Of a DNA stretch of 17,334 bases, positions 1 to 7,715 are shown piece after piece (the first letter of the stretch is position 1; each line of letters opens with the position of its first letter). Under the pieces are notes generated by a model. That model saw only the letters and a program-made list of their open reading frames with translations, did no database searches and was not told the origin of the DNA. The DNA lies in NCBI GenBank assembly GCA_045642545.1, contig JAZUJB010000011.1:1-17334 (forward strand). Reading direction: 5' to 3'. A program made the position numbers and the translations under genes. The DNA comes from F23-B02 sp045642545. Its GTDB lineage: Bacteria; Bacillota; Clostridia; Oscillospirales; Oscillospiraceae.

Positions 1-24
1 ATGACCTGCCTTTTTATTTATTCA

Positions 25-759
25 TTATTTCATAAATCCGCCGTCGGCGGTGATGACCTGACCTGTAATAAAGGATGCGGCATCAGATGCAAGGAAGTAC
101 ACAAGCTCTGCAATATCCTCGGGAGTGCCGAGTCTGCCTACAGGTGTTTCCTCTGCGAGCATATCGAGTGTTTCCTTGCCGAGCACCTGCACCATATCGG
201 TGTTGATTACGCCCGGCGCTACGCAGTTAACGCGTATATTCGTCGGTGCAAGCTCCTGCGCGAGTGAACGGGTAAGTCCGATTATTGCGTGCTTTGTCGA
301 GGAATAAGCCACCTCGCAGGAGCCGCCGTGCTGACCCCAAATTGACGAGGTATTGATTATGCAGCCCGCGTGCTCGTGCAGCATATTGGGCAGCACCGCC
401 TGCGTTGCGTTAAACATGCCGTTTAGGTTGACATCGAACATATGACGCCAGTATTCCTCGGTCATATCCTGGAAAAGACACTGCTTTGCAATGCCTGCGT
501 TGTTGACAAGGAGCGTTACATGGCCGAGCTTTTCCTCAACTGCCTTGACCATTTCTCTTACCGCATTGCCGTCTGCAACATCTGCCTTGCAGTACATTGC
601 CTCGCAGCCCTCGGCAGTAAGCTTATCAACGAGTTCCTGCGCCTTGTCCTCCCGCTCTATACAATTAATACACACGGCATATCCGTTATGTGCAAGCTTT
701 TGAGCAACCGCTCTGCCTATGCCGCGTGATGAACCTGTAATCAGTGCTACTTTTTTCAT
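25..759 (-). CDS. FabG-like short-chain dehydrogenase/reductase (possibly EF-P 5-aminopentanone reductase)
   Basis: Cytoplasmic NAD(P)H-dependent ketoreductase of the classical SDR family, 244 residues from the chosen start. Visible motifs are the cofactor loop TGSSRGIG (8-15), NNAG (86-89), structural Asn111, catalytic Ser139, Tyr152 and Lys156 (YSSTK), and a C-terminal ITGQ..ADGG segment, so the active site is complete. The start at 759 is preferred over an in-frame ATG at 777 because the AAGGTG ribosome site lies inside that extension; it begins 4 bases after the stop of the upstream ABC gene, so it is the last gene of the operon. The stretch SIWGQHGGSCEVAYS resembles, from memory, the clostridial clade annotated as elongation factor P 5-aminopentanone reductase (YmfI in Bacillus). 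A role in fatty acid synthesis (FabG) is the alternative; no other fab genes are present here. The family is certain, the substrate is not. Confidence 0.9.
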   Translation of the reverse strand: MKKVALITGSSRGIGRAVAQKLAHNGYAVCINCIEREDKAQELVDKLTAEGCEAMYCKADVADGNAVREMVKAVEEKLGHVTLLVNNAGIAKQCLFQDMTEEYWRHMFDVNLNGMFNATQAVLPNMLHEHAGCIINTSSIWGQHGGSCEVAYSSTKHAIIGLTRSLAQELAPTNIRVNCVAPGVINTDMVQVLGKETLDMLAEETPVGRLGTPEDIAELVYFLASDAASFITGQVITADGGFMK

Positions 760-763
760 AATT

Positions 764-2548
764 TCACCTTGCTTCAAATTGACTGTAATACAGTTCTCCG
801 TAGAGGCCGCCCATTTTCAGCAGCTCCTCATGAGTGCCGCTTTCAACTATATCGCCCTTATCCATTACAAGGATGAGGTCTGCATCGCGGATGGTTGAAA
901 GTCTGTGCGCTATGACAAACGAGGTCCTGCCTTCGGTCAGCTTATACATTGCCTGCTGAACGAGTGCTTCAGTACGGGTATCGACGGAGCTTGTTGCCTC
1001 GTCAAGAATAATCATCGGGGCATTCTCAACCATTGCTCGTGCAATCGTGAGCAGCTGACGCTGACCTGCGGAAAGGCTGCTTCTGTCGCTGAGCTGAGTA
1101 TCGTAGCCCTCGGGGAGTGTCATAATGAAGTGGTCCATGCCGACTGCCTTGCAGGCTGCGCGCACCTCTTCATCGGAAACATTTTTCTTGCCGTAAACGA
1201 TGTTCTCGCGGTAGGTGCCCTCGAACAGCCATGTGTCCTGCAGCACCATGCCGAACAGTGAATGCACATCGCTGCGCTTCATTTCGGATATTGGCACACC
1301 GTCAATGCGTATCTCACCGCCCCACAGCTCGTAAAAGCGCATGAGGAGGTTTACCATTGTTGTTTTACCTGCGCCGGTATGACCGACAATTGCTATCTTC
1401 TGACCGGGCTTAATATTCGCCGAGAAGTCATGGATAACGGGCTTGTCCTCAAGATAGCCGAAGCGCACATGGTCAAACTCGACCGCGCCCGAAATCTTTT
1501 CGGGCATTGCGGTATTCATACTGTCATCGGACATTTCCTCTTCCTCGAGGAAGCCGAACACTCGCTCGCCTGCCGCACCTGCGGACATAAGCTGAGTTGC
1601 CGCAGATGAAATCTGAGAAAGCGGACTCGTGAACAGACGGACATATGCAATGAAGGATACGATTGTGCCGAACTGGATTTTTCCGTTCATTGTGAGCACC
1701 GCGCCCACAACGCAAACCGCAACATAGCCGAAATTGCCTATAAAGCCCATAAAGGGAGGCATAAGTCCGCCGAAGAACTGCGATTTCCACGCGCTGTTGT
1801 ACAGATTATTGTTGATGCGGTTGAACTCTTTCTTTGCCTGACCGGTTGCTCCGTAAACACGGACAATGTCATGGCCAGAATACATTTCCTCGACATGACC
1901 GTTCATATCGCCGAGGTTTTTCTGCTGCTGCTTGAAGTACTTCTTTGAACGGGAAATGATAAACAGCATAAACACGAAGCCGATTATTGACGAGCCTATC
2001 GCGGCAAGCGCCATCATTCCGCTTGTGGCGAACATTATGATTGTTACGCTGACAAACTGAACAACCGCCTGAACAAGCGTTGTAATGCTGGAGTTGAGCG
2101 CGGAGCTTACGGTGTCAACATCGTTTGTTACTCGGCTCATTACATCGCCGATGCTTACCTTGTCAAAGTACTTGAGCGGCAAGCGGTTAATCTTTGCGGA
2201 AATGCTGTTGCGCATATTCCATGCAAGCTTCTGCATTACGGTTATCATGGTAAAGCTTGCAACGCAGGACAGCAGGCCGCCTGCAAGATAAACCGATATA
2301 ATTTTTACGATTGATTTTTTTACCGATGGCATATCAATCTGCGTAAACAGGCCCTCACCTATAAGGTTTGTAAGGTCTGCCATCATTCCGGGTGCAATCA
2401 GTATAAGTACCGTGCTCACCAGTGAGAGTGCAAGCGAAATGATTATTGCCGCATACCACGGCTTGAGATACCTCAGAAGCGATATCATTGAGGATTTGAA
2501 ATTTTTCGGCTTTTCATCGGGGAATCTGCCGCGTCTCGGTCCACTCAT
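764..2548 (-). CDS. ABC exporter half-transporter, subunit with the catalytic ATP site
   Basis: Inner-membrane ABC exporter subunit of 594 residues, the usual size for a fused membrane-plus-ATPase half-transporter (LmrD/BmrD-like). About six hydrophobic segments lie in residues 30-320, followed by the nucleotide-binding domain: Walker A GHTGAGKT (389-396), Q-loop Gln437, signature LSAGQ (492-496), Walker B IILD (513-516) with catalytic Glu517, and H-loop His548. Its own ATP site residues are consensus, but the signature has Ala in place of the first Gly (LSAGQ rather than LSGGQ). The start overlaps the previous gene's stop as ATGA (2545-2548), with AGGAGG about 10 bases upstream, so the two subunits are translationally coupled and very likely form a heterodimer. 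The substrate cannot be read from the sequence; lipids, drugs or peptides are all possible for this family. Confidence 0.95.
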   Translation of the reverse strand: MSGPRRGRFPDEKPKNFKSSMISLLRYLKPWYAAIIISLALSLVSTVLILIAPGMMADLTNLIGEGLFTQIDMPSVKKSIVKIISVYLAGGLLSCVASFTMITVMQKLAWNMRNSISAKINRLPLKYFDKVSIGDVMSRVTNDVDTVSSALNSSITTLVQAVVQFVSVTIIMFATSGMMALAAIGSSIIGFVFMLFIISRSKKYFKQQQKNLGDMNGHVEEMYSGHDIVRVYGATGQAKKEFNRINNNLYNSAWKSQFFGGLMPPFMGFIGNFGYVAVCVVGAVLTMNGKIQFGTIVSFIAYVRLFTSPLSQISSAATQLMSAGAAGERVFGFLEEEEMSDDSMNTAMPEKISGAVEFDHVRFGYLEDKPVIHDFSANIKPGQKIAIVGHTGAGKTTMVNLLMRFYELWGGEIRIDGVPISEMKRSDVHSLFGMVLQDTWLFEGTYRENIVYGKKNVSDEEVRAACKAVGMDHFIMTLPEGYDTQLSDRSSLSAGQRQLLTIARAMVENAPMIILDEATSSVDTRTEALVQQAMYKLTEGRTSFVIAHRLSTIRDADLILVMDKGDIVESGTHEELLKMGGLYGELYYSQFEAR

Positions 2549-4317
2549 ATGGCAAGCTCCTCCTCTGAAAGCTGTGAAAGGGCAATCTGTCTGTAAACCT
2601 CGCAGTCCTTAAGCAACTCCTTATGGGTTCCCATACCGACCTGCCTGCCCTCGTCAAGCACTATTATTTTATCCGCATTCATAATTGTGCCGATTCTCTG
2701 CGCAACTATGAGCTTTGTTACACCCTCGGTTTCGAGCTTAAGAGCATCGCGCAGCTCGCGGTCTGTCTTAAAGTCGAGTGCCGAGAAGGTATCGTCGAAA
2801 ATGAGTATCTCTGCATCGCGGCAGAGCGCTCTTGCAATTGAAAGGCGCTGCTTCTGACCGCCTGAGAAGTTTGTACCGCCCTGCGCGACATGGGAATCGG
2901 TGCCCTCCTCAAGCTCGGATATGAACTCATCTGCCTGAGCAATATTGAGTGCCTTTTCGATTCTGTCCTTCTGTGCCTTCTCGCCGAAGGCAATATTATC
3001 CGCAACGCTTCCGGAGAACATAACTGCTCGCTGAGATACATAGCTGAGCTTTTCGCAGAGCTTATTAAGCTCATACTGTCTTACATCAACGCCGTCAACA
3101 AGCACCGCTCCCTCGGTAGCATCGTAAAATCTCGGAATGAGATTTACAAGCGTAGTCTTGCCCGAGCCCGTTGAGCCGATAAACGCAACGGTTTCGCCGC
3201 GGTGAGCAGTGAAGCTTATATTTGAAAGCACGCTTCCGCTGCCGCCTGGATATGTAAAGCTGACATTCTTAAACTCAACCTCGCCGCGCATTCCTTTATC
3301 AGCAGACTTTCCGTCGTAGCTGCCGTCAACAATCTTAGGCTCGGTCATGAGCACCTCATTAATGCGGTTAGCGGCGACAAGCGCTCTCGGCGTGATGATA
3401 AACACCATTACTATCATAATGAACGACATTATTACCTGCATGGCGTATGACATGAACACTATCATATCGGCAAAAATGTCAACGCGTGTTGCAATTGCCG
3501 TTACGCTGTCAGCAGCAACTGCGCTGATGAGAATTGCGCCAATCCAGTAAATGGACATACTCAGGCAGTTCATGACAAGACTCATAACGGGAGCAATGAG
3601 CGTCATTGTGCGGTTTGCAAACAGCTGATTTTCAAGCAAATCGGTATTTGCCTTTTCAAACTTCTTTTCCTGATACTCCTCGGCATTGTATGCGCGGACA
3701 ACGCGTATACCTGTGAGGTTTTCTCTTGCTGCATGGTTAAGTGCATCCTGCAGCCACTGAACGCGGCGGAATCTCGGGAAGGTCAGCACCATTGCAATTG
3801 CCATAACAACGGAAATGACAGCCACGGCGACACCCGTTGCCACCGACCACTGCCATGCCTTACCTGCAATCTTCGTAATTGCCCATACTGCCATTGCGGG
3901 AGCCTTGATGACCACCTGCATCGACATTACGACAAGCATCTGAACCTGAGTTACATCGTTTGTCGAGCGGGTAATGAGGCTTGCGGTTGAAAATGCGTTT
4001 ATCTCCTCCATTGAGAAGGATTCAACCTTATCAAACATTGCGGTGCGAACACGCTTTGAAAAGCTTGCCGCAATTCTTGATGCGAGGAAGCATACCGTAA
4101 TGGATGATGCAAGGCTGCCTAATGAGCAGAGCAGCATCATACCGCCGGAGTGCCATATATCCGCCATTGCGCTGCCCGGTGTTTCAACGAGCTTTGTAAT
4201 CTGCGACATATAGTCGGGCAGCTTAAGGTCAAGCCAGACCTGAGATATTATAAAGACAAGGCTGATGAGGAAAAACACCCATTCCCTGCTTTTCATGTAT
4301 CTTAAGAGCTTAAGCAT
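2545..4317 (-). CDS. ABC exporter half-transporter, subunit with degenerate ATP site
   Basis: Partner half-transporter, 590 residues from the start at 4317. The N-terminal membrane domain spans roughly residues 15-310; the ATPase domain has Walker A GSTGSGKT (381-388), a consensus signature FSGGQ (484-488), and Walker B ending in Asp508. The next residue, normally the catalytic Glu, is Asp509, and the H-loop His is replaced by Gln540 (AQRIGTI). This is the pattern of the degenerate site in heterodimeric exporters such as TAP1 or LmrC. It complements the partner gene: the good signature here faces the good Walker motifs there. The start at 4317 (MLKLLRYMKS) is chosen because the longer in-frame form at 4353 would run far into the upstream acyltransferase gene. 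An AAGGAG lies 13 bases before the ATG, slightly far. The gene overlaps the acyltransferase end by 8 bases. Confidence 0.93.
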   Translation of the reverse strand: MLKLLRYMKSREWVFFLISLVFIISQVWLDLKLPDYMSQITKLVETPGSAMADIWHSGGMMLLCSLGSLASSITVCFLASRIAASFSKRVRTAMFDKVESFSMEEINAFSTASLITRSTNDVTQVQMLVVMSMQVVIKAPAMAVWAITKIAGKAWQWSVATGVAVAVISVVMAIAMVLTFPRFRRVQWLQDALNHAARENLTGIRVVRAYNAEEYQEKKFEKANTDLLENQLFANRTMTLIAPVMSLVMNCLSMSIYWIGAILISAVAADSVTAIATRVDIFADMIVFMSYAMQVIMSFIMIVMVFIITPRALVAANRINEVLMTEPKIVDGSYDGKSADKGMRGEVEFKNVSFTYPGGSGSVLSNISFTAHRGETVAFIGSTGSGKTTLVNLIPRFYDATEGAVLVDGVDVRQYELNKLCEKLSYVSQRAVMFSGSVADNIAFGEKAQKDRIEKALNIAQADEFISELEEGTDSHVAQGGTNFSGGQKQRLSIARALCRDAEILIFDDTFSALDFKTDRELRDALKLETEGVTKLIVAQRIGTIMNADKIIVLDEGRQVGMGTHKELLKDCEVYRQIALSQLSEEELAI

Positions 4318-5161
4318 TGTTACTGCAGTTCTCCTTGTTGAGTTCGCGGTCAAGTCTTGCCTGAATTATGCTCTGTGCTTTCTCCGCGGTTTCCTTTGTG
4401 CTGTGGGTCTTAACAAATTCTTCGTCCAGCACATCAATTATATCAATTGTAACCTGTGAGGCTTTGAACGGGAAGTTATGTACAACCTTGTCCGTTCCGA
4501 TTGCCGCCGCCACTACTATAGGTGCGCCGGCACGCTGTGCAATCTTGAACGAGCCTGCATGGAACGGCAGCAGCTCATCGGTTTTGCCTCTGGTTCCTTC
4601 AGGATAGATTACTATTGACGCTTTGTCATTTTTGATAAGCTCGCTTGCGCGCTTAATTGTAACAAGTGCTTCTCTGTTGTTCTCGCGGTTGAGTGCCATG
4701 CATCCGCATTTATACATGACCTTTCCTGCAACGGGAATTCTGAAGTTGCTCGGCTTTGATATATAGATGTAGTTTTCATCGCCGAAAACCTTTGCCTTTG
4801 AAACAGGGTCAAACAGCGATTTGTGATTGCATACAAGAAGGTAGCGTCGGTCTGTGGGCAGCTTTTCCCTTCCGTCTACCTTAATGTTAACTCGCATAAA
4901 AAAGCATACAATTTCTGCGAGCTGACGGAAATTCCACTGCCAGAACTTAGACGGCTCCTCCTGAGGCTCGTCAAGCTTTACTGTAAGCTCTGTCACAACA
5001 AGTGCTGTCGCCACATAGGAAAGTACAACCCCCATAAAGTATTCAACAAAACGCAGAGCGGCAAACCCAACCATACGCGGGGCGGACAAGCTTTTATCCG
5101 TCAATATAACATTCAACGCGGTTGCTGCCGCACTAAGCGCAGCAGAAAATCTAAGCAGCAT
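4310..5161 (-). CDS. plsC: PlsC-like 1-acyl-glycerol-3-phosphate acyltransferase
   Basis: Membrane-associated acyltransferase of 283 residues, in the family that moves an acyl chain to lysophosphatidic acid in phospholipid synthesis. The catalytic NHKSLFD (112-118, the HX4D motif with His113 and Asp118) and the substrate-binding EGTR (188-191) are both present. The first 90 residues contain two hydrophobic stretches (about 1-20 and 35-60), longer than in minimal PlsC proteins. The start at 5161 is set by GGAGG at 5169-5173, seven bases upstream; the in-frame ATG at 5179 would place that site inside the gene. It is the first gene of the minus-strand operon with the ABC pair and the reductase. 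Other lyso-lipid acceptors are possible; the family call is strong but the exact substrate is inferred. Confidence 0.88.
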   Translation of the reverse strand: MLLRFSAALSAAATALNVILTDKSLSAPRMVGFAALRFVEYFMGVVLSYVATALVVTELTVKLDEPQEEPSKFWQWNFRQLAEIVCFFMRVNIKVDGREKLPTDRRYLLVCNHKSLFDPVSKAKVFGDENYIYISKPSNFRIPVAGKVMYKCGCMALNRENNREALVTIKRASELIKNDKASIVIYPEGTRGKTDELLPFHAGSFKIAQRAGAPIVVAAAIGTDKVVHNFPFKASQVTIDIIDVLDEEFVKTHSTKETAEKAQSIIQARLDRELNKENCSNNA

Positions 5162-5196
5162 TAAAATGCCTCCATACATAATTAATTGATTTTAAT

Positions 5197-5225
5197 ATTG
5201 TATCACAAATCAGCAGTTTTCCCAA
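5197..5225 (-). promoter_or_regulatory. Probable promoter of the plsC-ABC-ABC-SDR operon
   Basis: Reading the minus strand, TTGGGA (5225-5220) is followed by a 17-base spacer and TACAAT (5202-5197), about 36 bases before the plsC start. The -10 is good and the -35 is weak (4 of 6). Confidence 0.45.
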
Positions 5226-5425
5226 CATACATTTTTAATATTTTTGTAAAAAAACTGCAGATTGCATTTTTGGGCAAGAATGCCGATAGATTTCACGCAT
5301 AATACATCATTTTGCGCCATGTTTGTCTGATAATTGGCAATATTTGATACGGAAATATCAATGTCAAAACATCGGATTGATAATTTTTGTGTGTTTTGCA
5401 CACCAAAACCTTGCAAATTATTGCA

Positions 5426-5466
5426 CTTTCGTAGATATTGATAAATTTGTTGATTATATACGAAAG
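5426..5466. repeat. 41-base hyphenated palindrome upstream of hppA
   Basis: CTTTCGTA (5426-5433) and its exact reverse complement TACGAAAG (5459-5466) flank a 25-base AT-rich core that is itself partly symmetric. It ends 15 bases before the proposed hppA -35. It could be a protein-binding site or a hairpin; it has no T-tract and is not a terminator. Confidence 0.6.
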
Positions 5467-5481
5467 CCGCCTAAAATTGAA

Positions 5482-5510
5482 TTGATTTTTTGCCCTCTTT
5501 AGTATAAAAT
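5482..5510 (+). promoter_or_regulatory. Probable hppA promoter
   Basis: TTGATT (5482-5487), a 17-base spacer, then TAAAAT (5505-5510). This predicts an mRNA leader of about 55 bases before the ATG at 5572. An overlapping TATAAA (5503-5508) with a 15-base spacer is an alternative -10. Confidence 0.45.
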
Positions 5511-5571
5511 ACATTATCGGTCCTATTTTTATATCATTTTATGTCAATATTTTATTAGGAGTGAATTGAAT

Positions 5572-7560
5572 ATGGATTCTCTTATCTGGCTGGCCCCCGC
5601 GCTGGCAGTCGTTGCTCTGCTCTTTGCTTTCTACAAGATCGCATATGTTTCCAAGCAGGATGCAGGCACCGATCGCATGAAGGAAATATCCTCCGCTATC
5701 AGCGAAGGCGCACGCGCTTTCCTGTTCGCAGAGTATAAGATCCTTGCAATTTTCATTGTTATTCTGTTCGTAGCAATCGGTTTTGGTCTGAATAGCTGGA
5801 TCACCTCCCTTTGCTTCCTGTGCGGCGCAATCTTCTCCATTCTCGCCGGTTTCATCGGCATGAATGTTGCTACCAAGGCAAATGTCCGCACTGCTAACGC
5901 TGCCCGCACCGGCGGCATGAACAAGGCTCTGTCCATCGCCTTCTCCGGCGGCTCTGTAATGGGCATGTGCGTTGTCGGCCTCGGTCTCCTCGGCGCAAGC
6001 GTTCTCTACATAATCATCGGCGACCTCCGCGTTCTCTTCGGCTTCTCCCTCGGTGCTTCCTCCATCGCACTGTTCGCTCGTGTCGGCGGCGGTATCTACA
6101 CCAAGGCTGCTGATGTCGGCGCGGACCTCGTTGGTAAGGTCGAGGCCGGTATCCCTGAGGACGACCCCCGTAACCCCGCTGTTATCGCTGACAATGTTGG
6201 CGACAATGTAGGCGACGTTGCAGGTATGGGCGCTGACCTCTTCGAGAGCTATGTCGGTGCAATCATCTCCGCAATGACCCTCGGCGCAGTTGCTATCTCC
6301 GGTTCCAACGGCGTTATCTTCCCCCTCGTAATTGCTGCTTGCGGCATTCTCGCTTCTGTTATCGCAACCTTCTTCGTTCGCGGTAAGGAAGGCGCAAACC
6401 CCCACAAGGCTCTTAAGATGGGCTCTTATGTTTCCGCTCTGCTCGTCGTCATCGCATCCCTCGTATTCAGCAAGGTTATGCTCGGCGGCTTCGGCGCATC
6501 CATCGCAATCATCTCCGGTCTTATTGTCGGTCTCGTAATCGGCATCATCACCGAGATTTACACCTCCGGCGACTACAAGTTCGTTAAGAAGATTGCTCAG
6601 CAGTCTGAGACCGGCTCCGCAACCACCATCATCTCCGGCACCGCTGTCGGCATGATGTCCACCTGGATTCCCGTAATCCTCATCTGCGTAGGCATCTTCC
6701 TCGCATACAAGTTCTCCGGCCTGTACGGTATCGCACTTGCAGCAGTCGGCATGCTCTCCACCACCGGCATCACCGTTGCTGTTGACGCATACGGCCCCAT
6801 CGCTGACAACGCAGGCGGCATCGCTGAGATGAGCGGTCTTGACCACTCCGTCCGCGAGATTACCGATAAGCTCGACGCTATCGGCAACACCACCGCTGCA
6901 ATGGGCAAGGGCTTCGCAATCGGCTCCGCTGCTCTTACTGCACTCGCACTGTTCGTATCCTTCACCGAGGCTACCGGCCTGAACGCTGCTGAGGTTGCAC
7001 TCACCAGCCCCACCGTAGTTATCGGTCTGCTCATCGGCGGCATGCTTCCCTTCGTATTCTCCGCAATGACCATGGACTCCGTTTCCAAGGCTGCATACAG
7101 CATGATCGAAGAGGTTCGCCGTCAGTTCCGTGAGATTCCCGGCGTTATGGAAGGCACTGCAAAGCCCGACTACAAGACTTGCGTTGCTATCTCCACCACC
7201 TCCGCTCTTAAGGAAATGCTGGTTCCCGGTATCATGGCAGTTATCGCTCCTCTGGCAGTCGGTCTGATTCTCGGCTCCACTGCTCTTGCAGGTCTTCTCG
7301 CAGGCTCTCTCGTTGCTGGCGTTATGATGGCTATGTTCATGTCCAACGCAGGCGGCGCATGGGACAACGCAAAGAAGTACATTGAGGAAGGCAACCACGG
7401 CGGCAAGGGCTCCGAGGCTCACAAGGCAGCTGTTGTCGGCGACACCGTCGGCGACCCCTTCAAGGATACCTCCGGTCCTTCCATCAACATCCTCATCAAG
7501 CTGATGACTGTTGTTTCCACCGTTTTCGCAGCTATCTTCACTGCAACCGGTCTGTTCTAA
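5572..7560 (+). CDS. hppA: Membrane-bound pyrophosphatase, K+-dependent Na+-pump type
   Basis: Integral membrane ion pump of 662 residues that hydrolyses pyrophosphate to move Na+ or H+ out of the cytoplasm. It carries the family signatures DVGADLVGKVE (181-191) and DDPRNPAVIADNVGDNVGD (197-215), plus the C-terminal GDTVGDPFKDTSGPS block (623-637). In GNTTAAMGKG (438-447) the position that is Lys in K+-independent enzymes is Ala442, the K+-dependent form. Glu225 in DLFESYVG matches the Glu position typical of Na+-transporting members such as Thermotoga, rather than the plant position four residues later; the ion is therefore inferred. AGGAG (5557-5561) fits the ATG at 5572; an in-frame TTG at 5566 is too close. 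All 12 Arg codons are CGC or CGT and C-ending codons dominate, unlike neighbours, which suggests high expression. It is monocistronic, with a terminator right after. Confidence 0.97.
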   Translation: MDSLIWLAPALAVVALLFAFYKIAYVSKQDAGTDRMKEISSAISEGARAFLFAEYKILAIFIVILFVAIGFGLNSWITSLCFLCGAIFSILAGFIGMNVATKANVRTANAARTGGMNKALSIAFSGGSVMGMCVVGLGLLGASVLYIIIGDLRVLFGFSLGASSIALFARVGGGIYTKAADVGADLVGKVEAGIPEDDPRNPAVIADNVGDNVGDVAGMGADLFESYVGAIISAMTLGAVAISGSNGVIFPLVIAACGILASVIATFFVRGKEGANPHKALKMGSYVSALLVVIASLVFSKVMLGGFGASIAIISGLIVGLVIGIITEIYTSGDYKFVKKIAQQSETGSATTIISGTAVGMMSTWIPVILICVGIFLAYKFSGLYGIALAAVGMLSTTGITVAVDAYGPIADNAGGIAEMSGLDHSVREITDKLDAIGNTTAAMGKGFAIGSAALTALALFVSFTEATGLNAAEVALTSPTVVIGLLIGGMLPFVFSAMTMDSVSKAAYSMIEEVRRQFREIPGVMEGTAKPDYKTCVAISTTSALKEMLVPGIMAVIAPLAVGLILGSTALAGLLAGSLVAGVMMAMFMSNAGGAWDNAKKYIEEGNHGGKGSEAHKAAVVGDTVGDPFKDTSGPSINILIKLMTVVSTVFAAIFTATGLF

Positions 7561-7572
7561 TCAACTGATTCA

Positions 7573-7604
7573 AAGCGCTCGGATATTTATCCGGGCGCTT
7601 TTTT
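7573..7604 (+). terminator. Rho-independent terminator of hppA
   Basis: A 13-pair stem (7573-7585 with 7588-7600, one G-T wobble; the innermost A-T pairs probably open to form the loop) is followed by a T-run to 7604. It begins 12 bases after the hppA stop. Confidence 0.88.
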
Positions 7605-7611
7605 CATTCTG

Positions 7612-7642
7612 TTAACAATTAACTTGACAAATGGTGTATAAT
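7612..7642 (+). promoter_or_regulatory. Possible promoter of the M23 peptidase gene
   Basis: A consensus TATAAT lies at 7637-7642. The best -35 candidate is TTAACA (7612-7617) with a long 19-base spacer. A perfect TTGACA at 7624-7629 is only 7 bases from the -10 and cannot pair with it in the usual way. Confidence 0.4.
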
Positions 7643-7657
7643 ATACAAGTTGATAGC

Positions 7658-7693
7658 TTCCAATTGAGTATGATTGGAAATTACGATTTCCAG
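7658..7693 (+). promoter_or_regulatory. Two mutually exclusive hairpins in the M23 gene leader
   Basis: TTCCAAT (7658-7664) pairs exactly with ATTGGAA (7673-7679). The overlapping TTGGAAAT (7674-7681) pairs with ATTTCCAG (7686-7693, one wobble) around a TACG loop. Both helices use the same middle strand, so only one can form. They lie between the putative transcription start and the GGAG ribosome site (7706-7709). Confidence 0.4.
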
Positions 7694-7715
7694 CCAAAGA
7701 CGAATGGAGATTTTT

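Larger units (their letters stand above)
5162..5571. other. 410-base AT-rich divergent intergenic region
   Basis: This spacer separates plsC (minus) from hppA (plus). It contains a probable promoter for each and a hyphenated palindrome at 5426-5466. A weak hairpin (GTGTG/CACAC) lies around 5388-5404. Short frames that cross it have no ribosome sites and are biased to AT-rich residues, so I call no gene here. Confidence 0.6.

Noticed and set aside
5210..5514. Two small minus-strand frames in the hppA-plsC spacer
   Set aside because: They are AT-driven, lack ribosome sites, overlap each other and cross the palindrome; nothing supports translation.
5539..7422. A 627-codon open frame antisense to hppA
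   Set aside because: It mirrors the strong codon bias of hppA; its product is rich in Cys, Gly, Asp and Ala without any domain, membrane or signal pattern, and it reads over the hppA promoter and start. It is a shadow frame.
7624..7642. Perfect TTGACA followed by TATAAT upstream of the M23 gene
   Set aside because: The spacer is only 7 bases, far from the 16-18 needed, so the two do not form one promoter.
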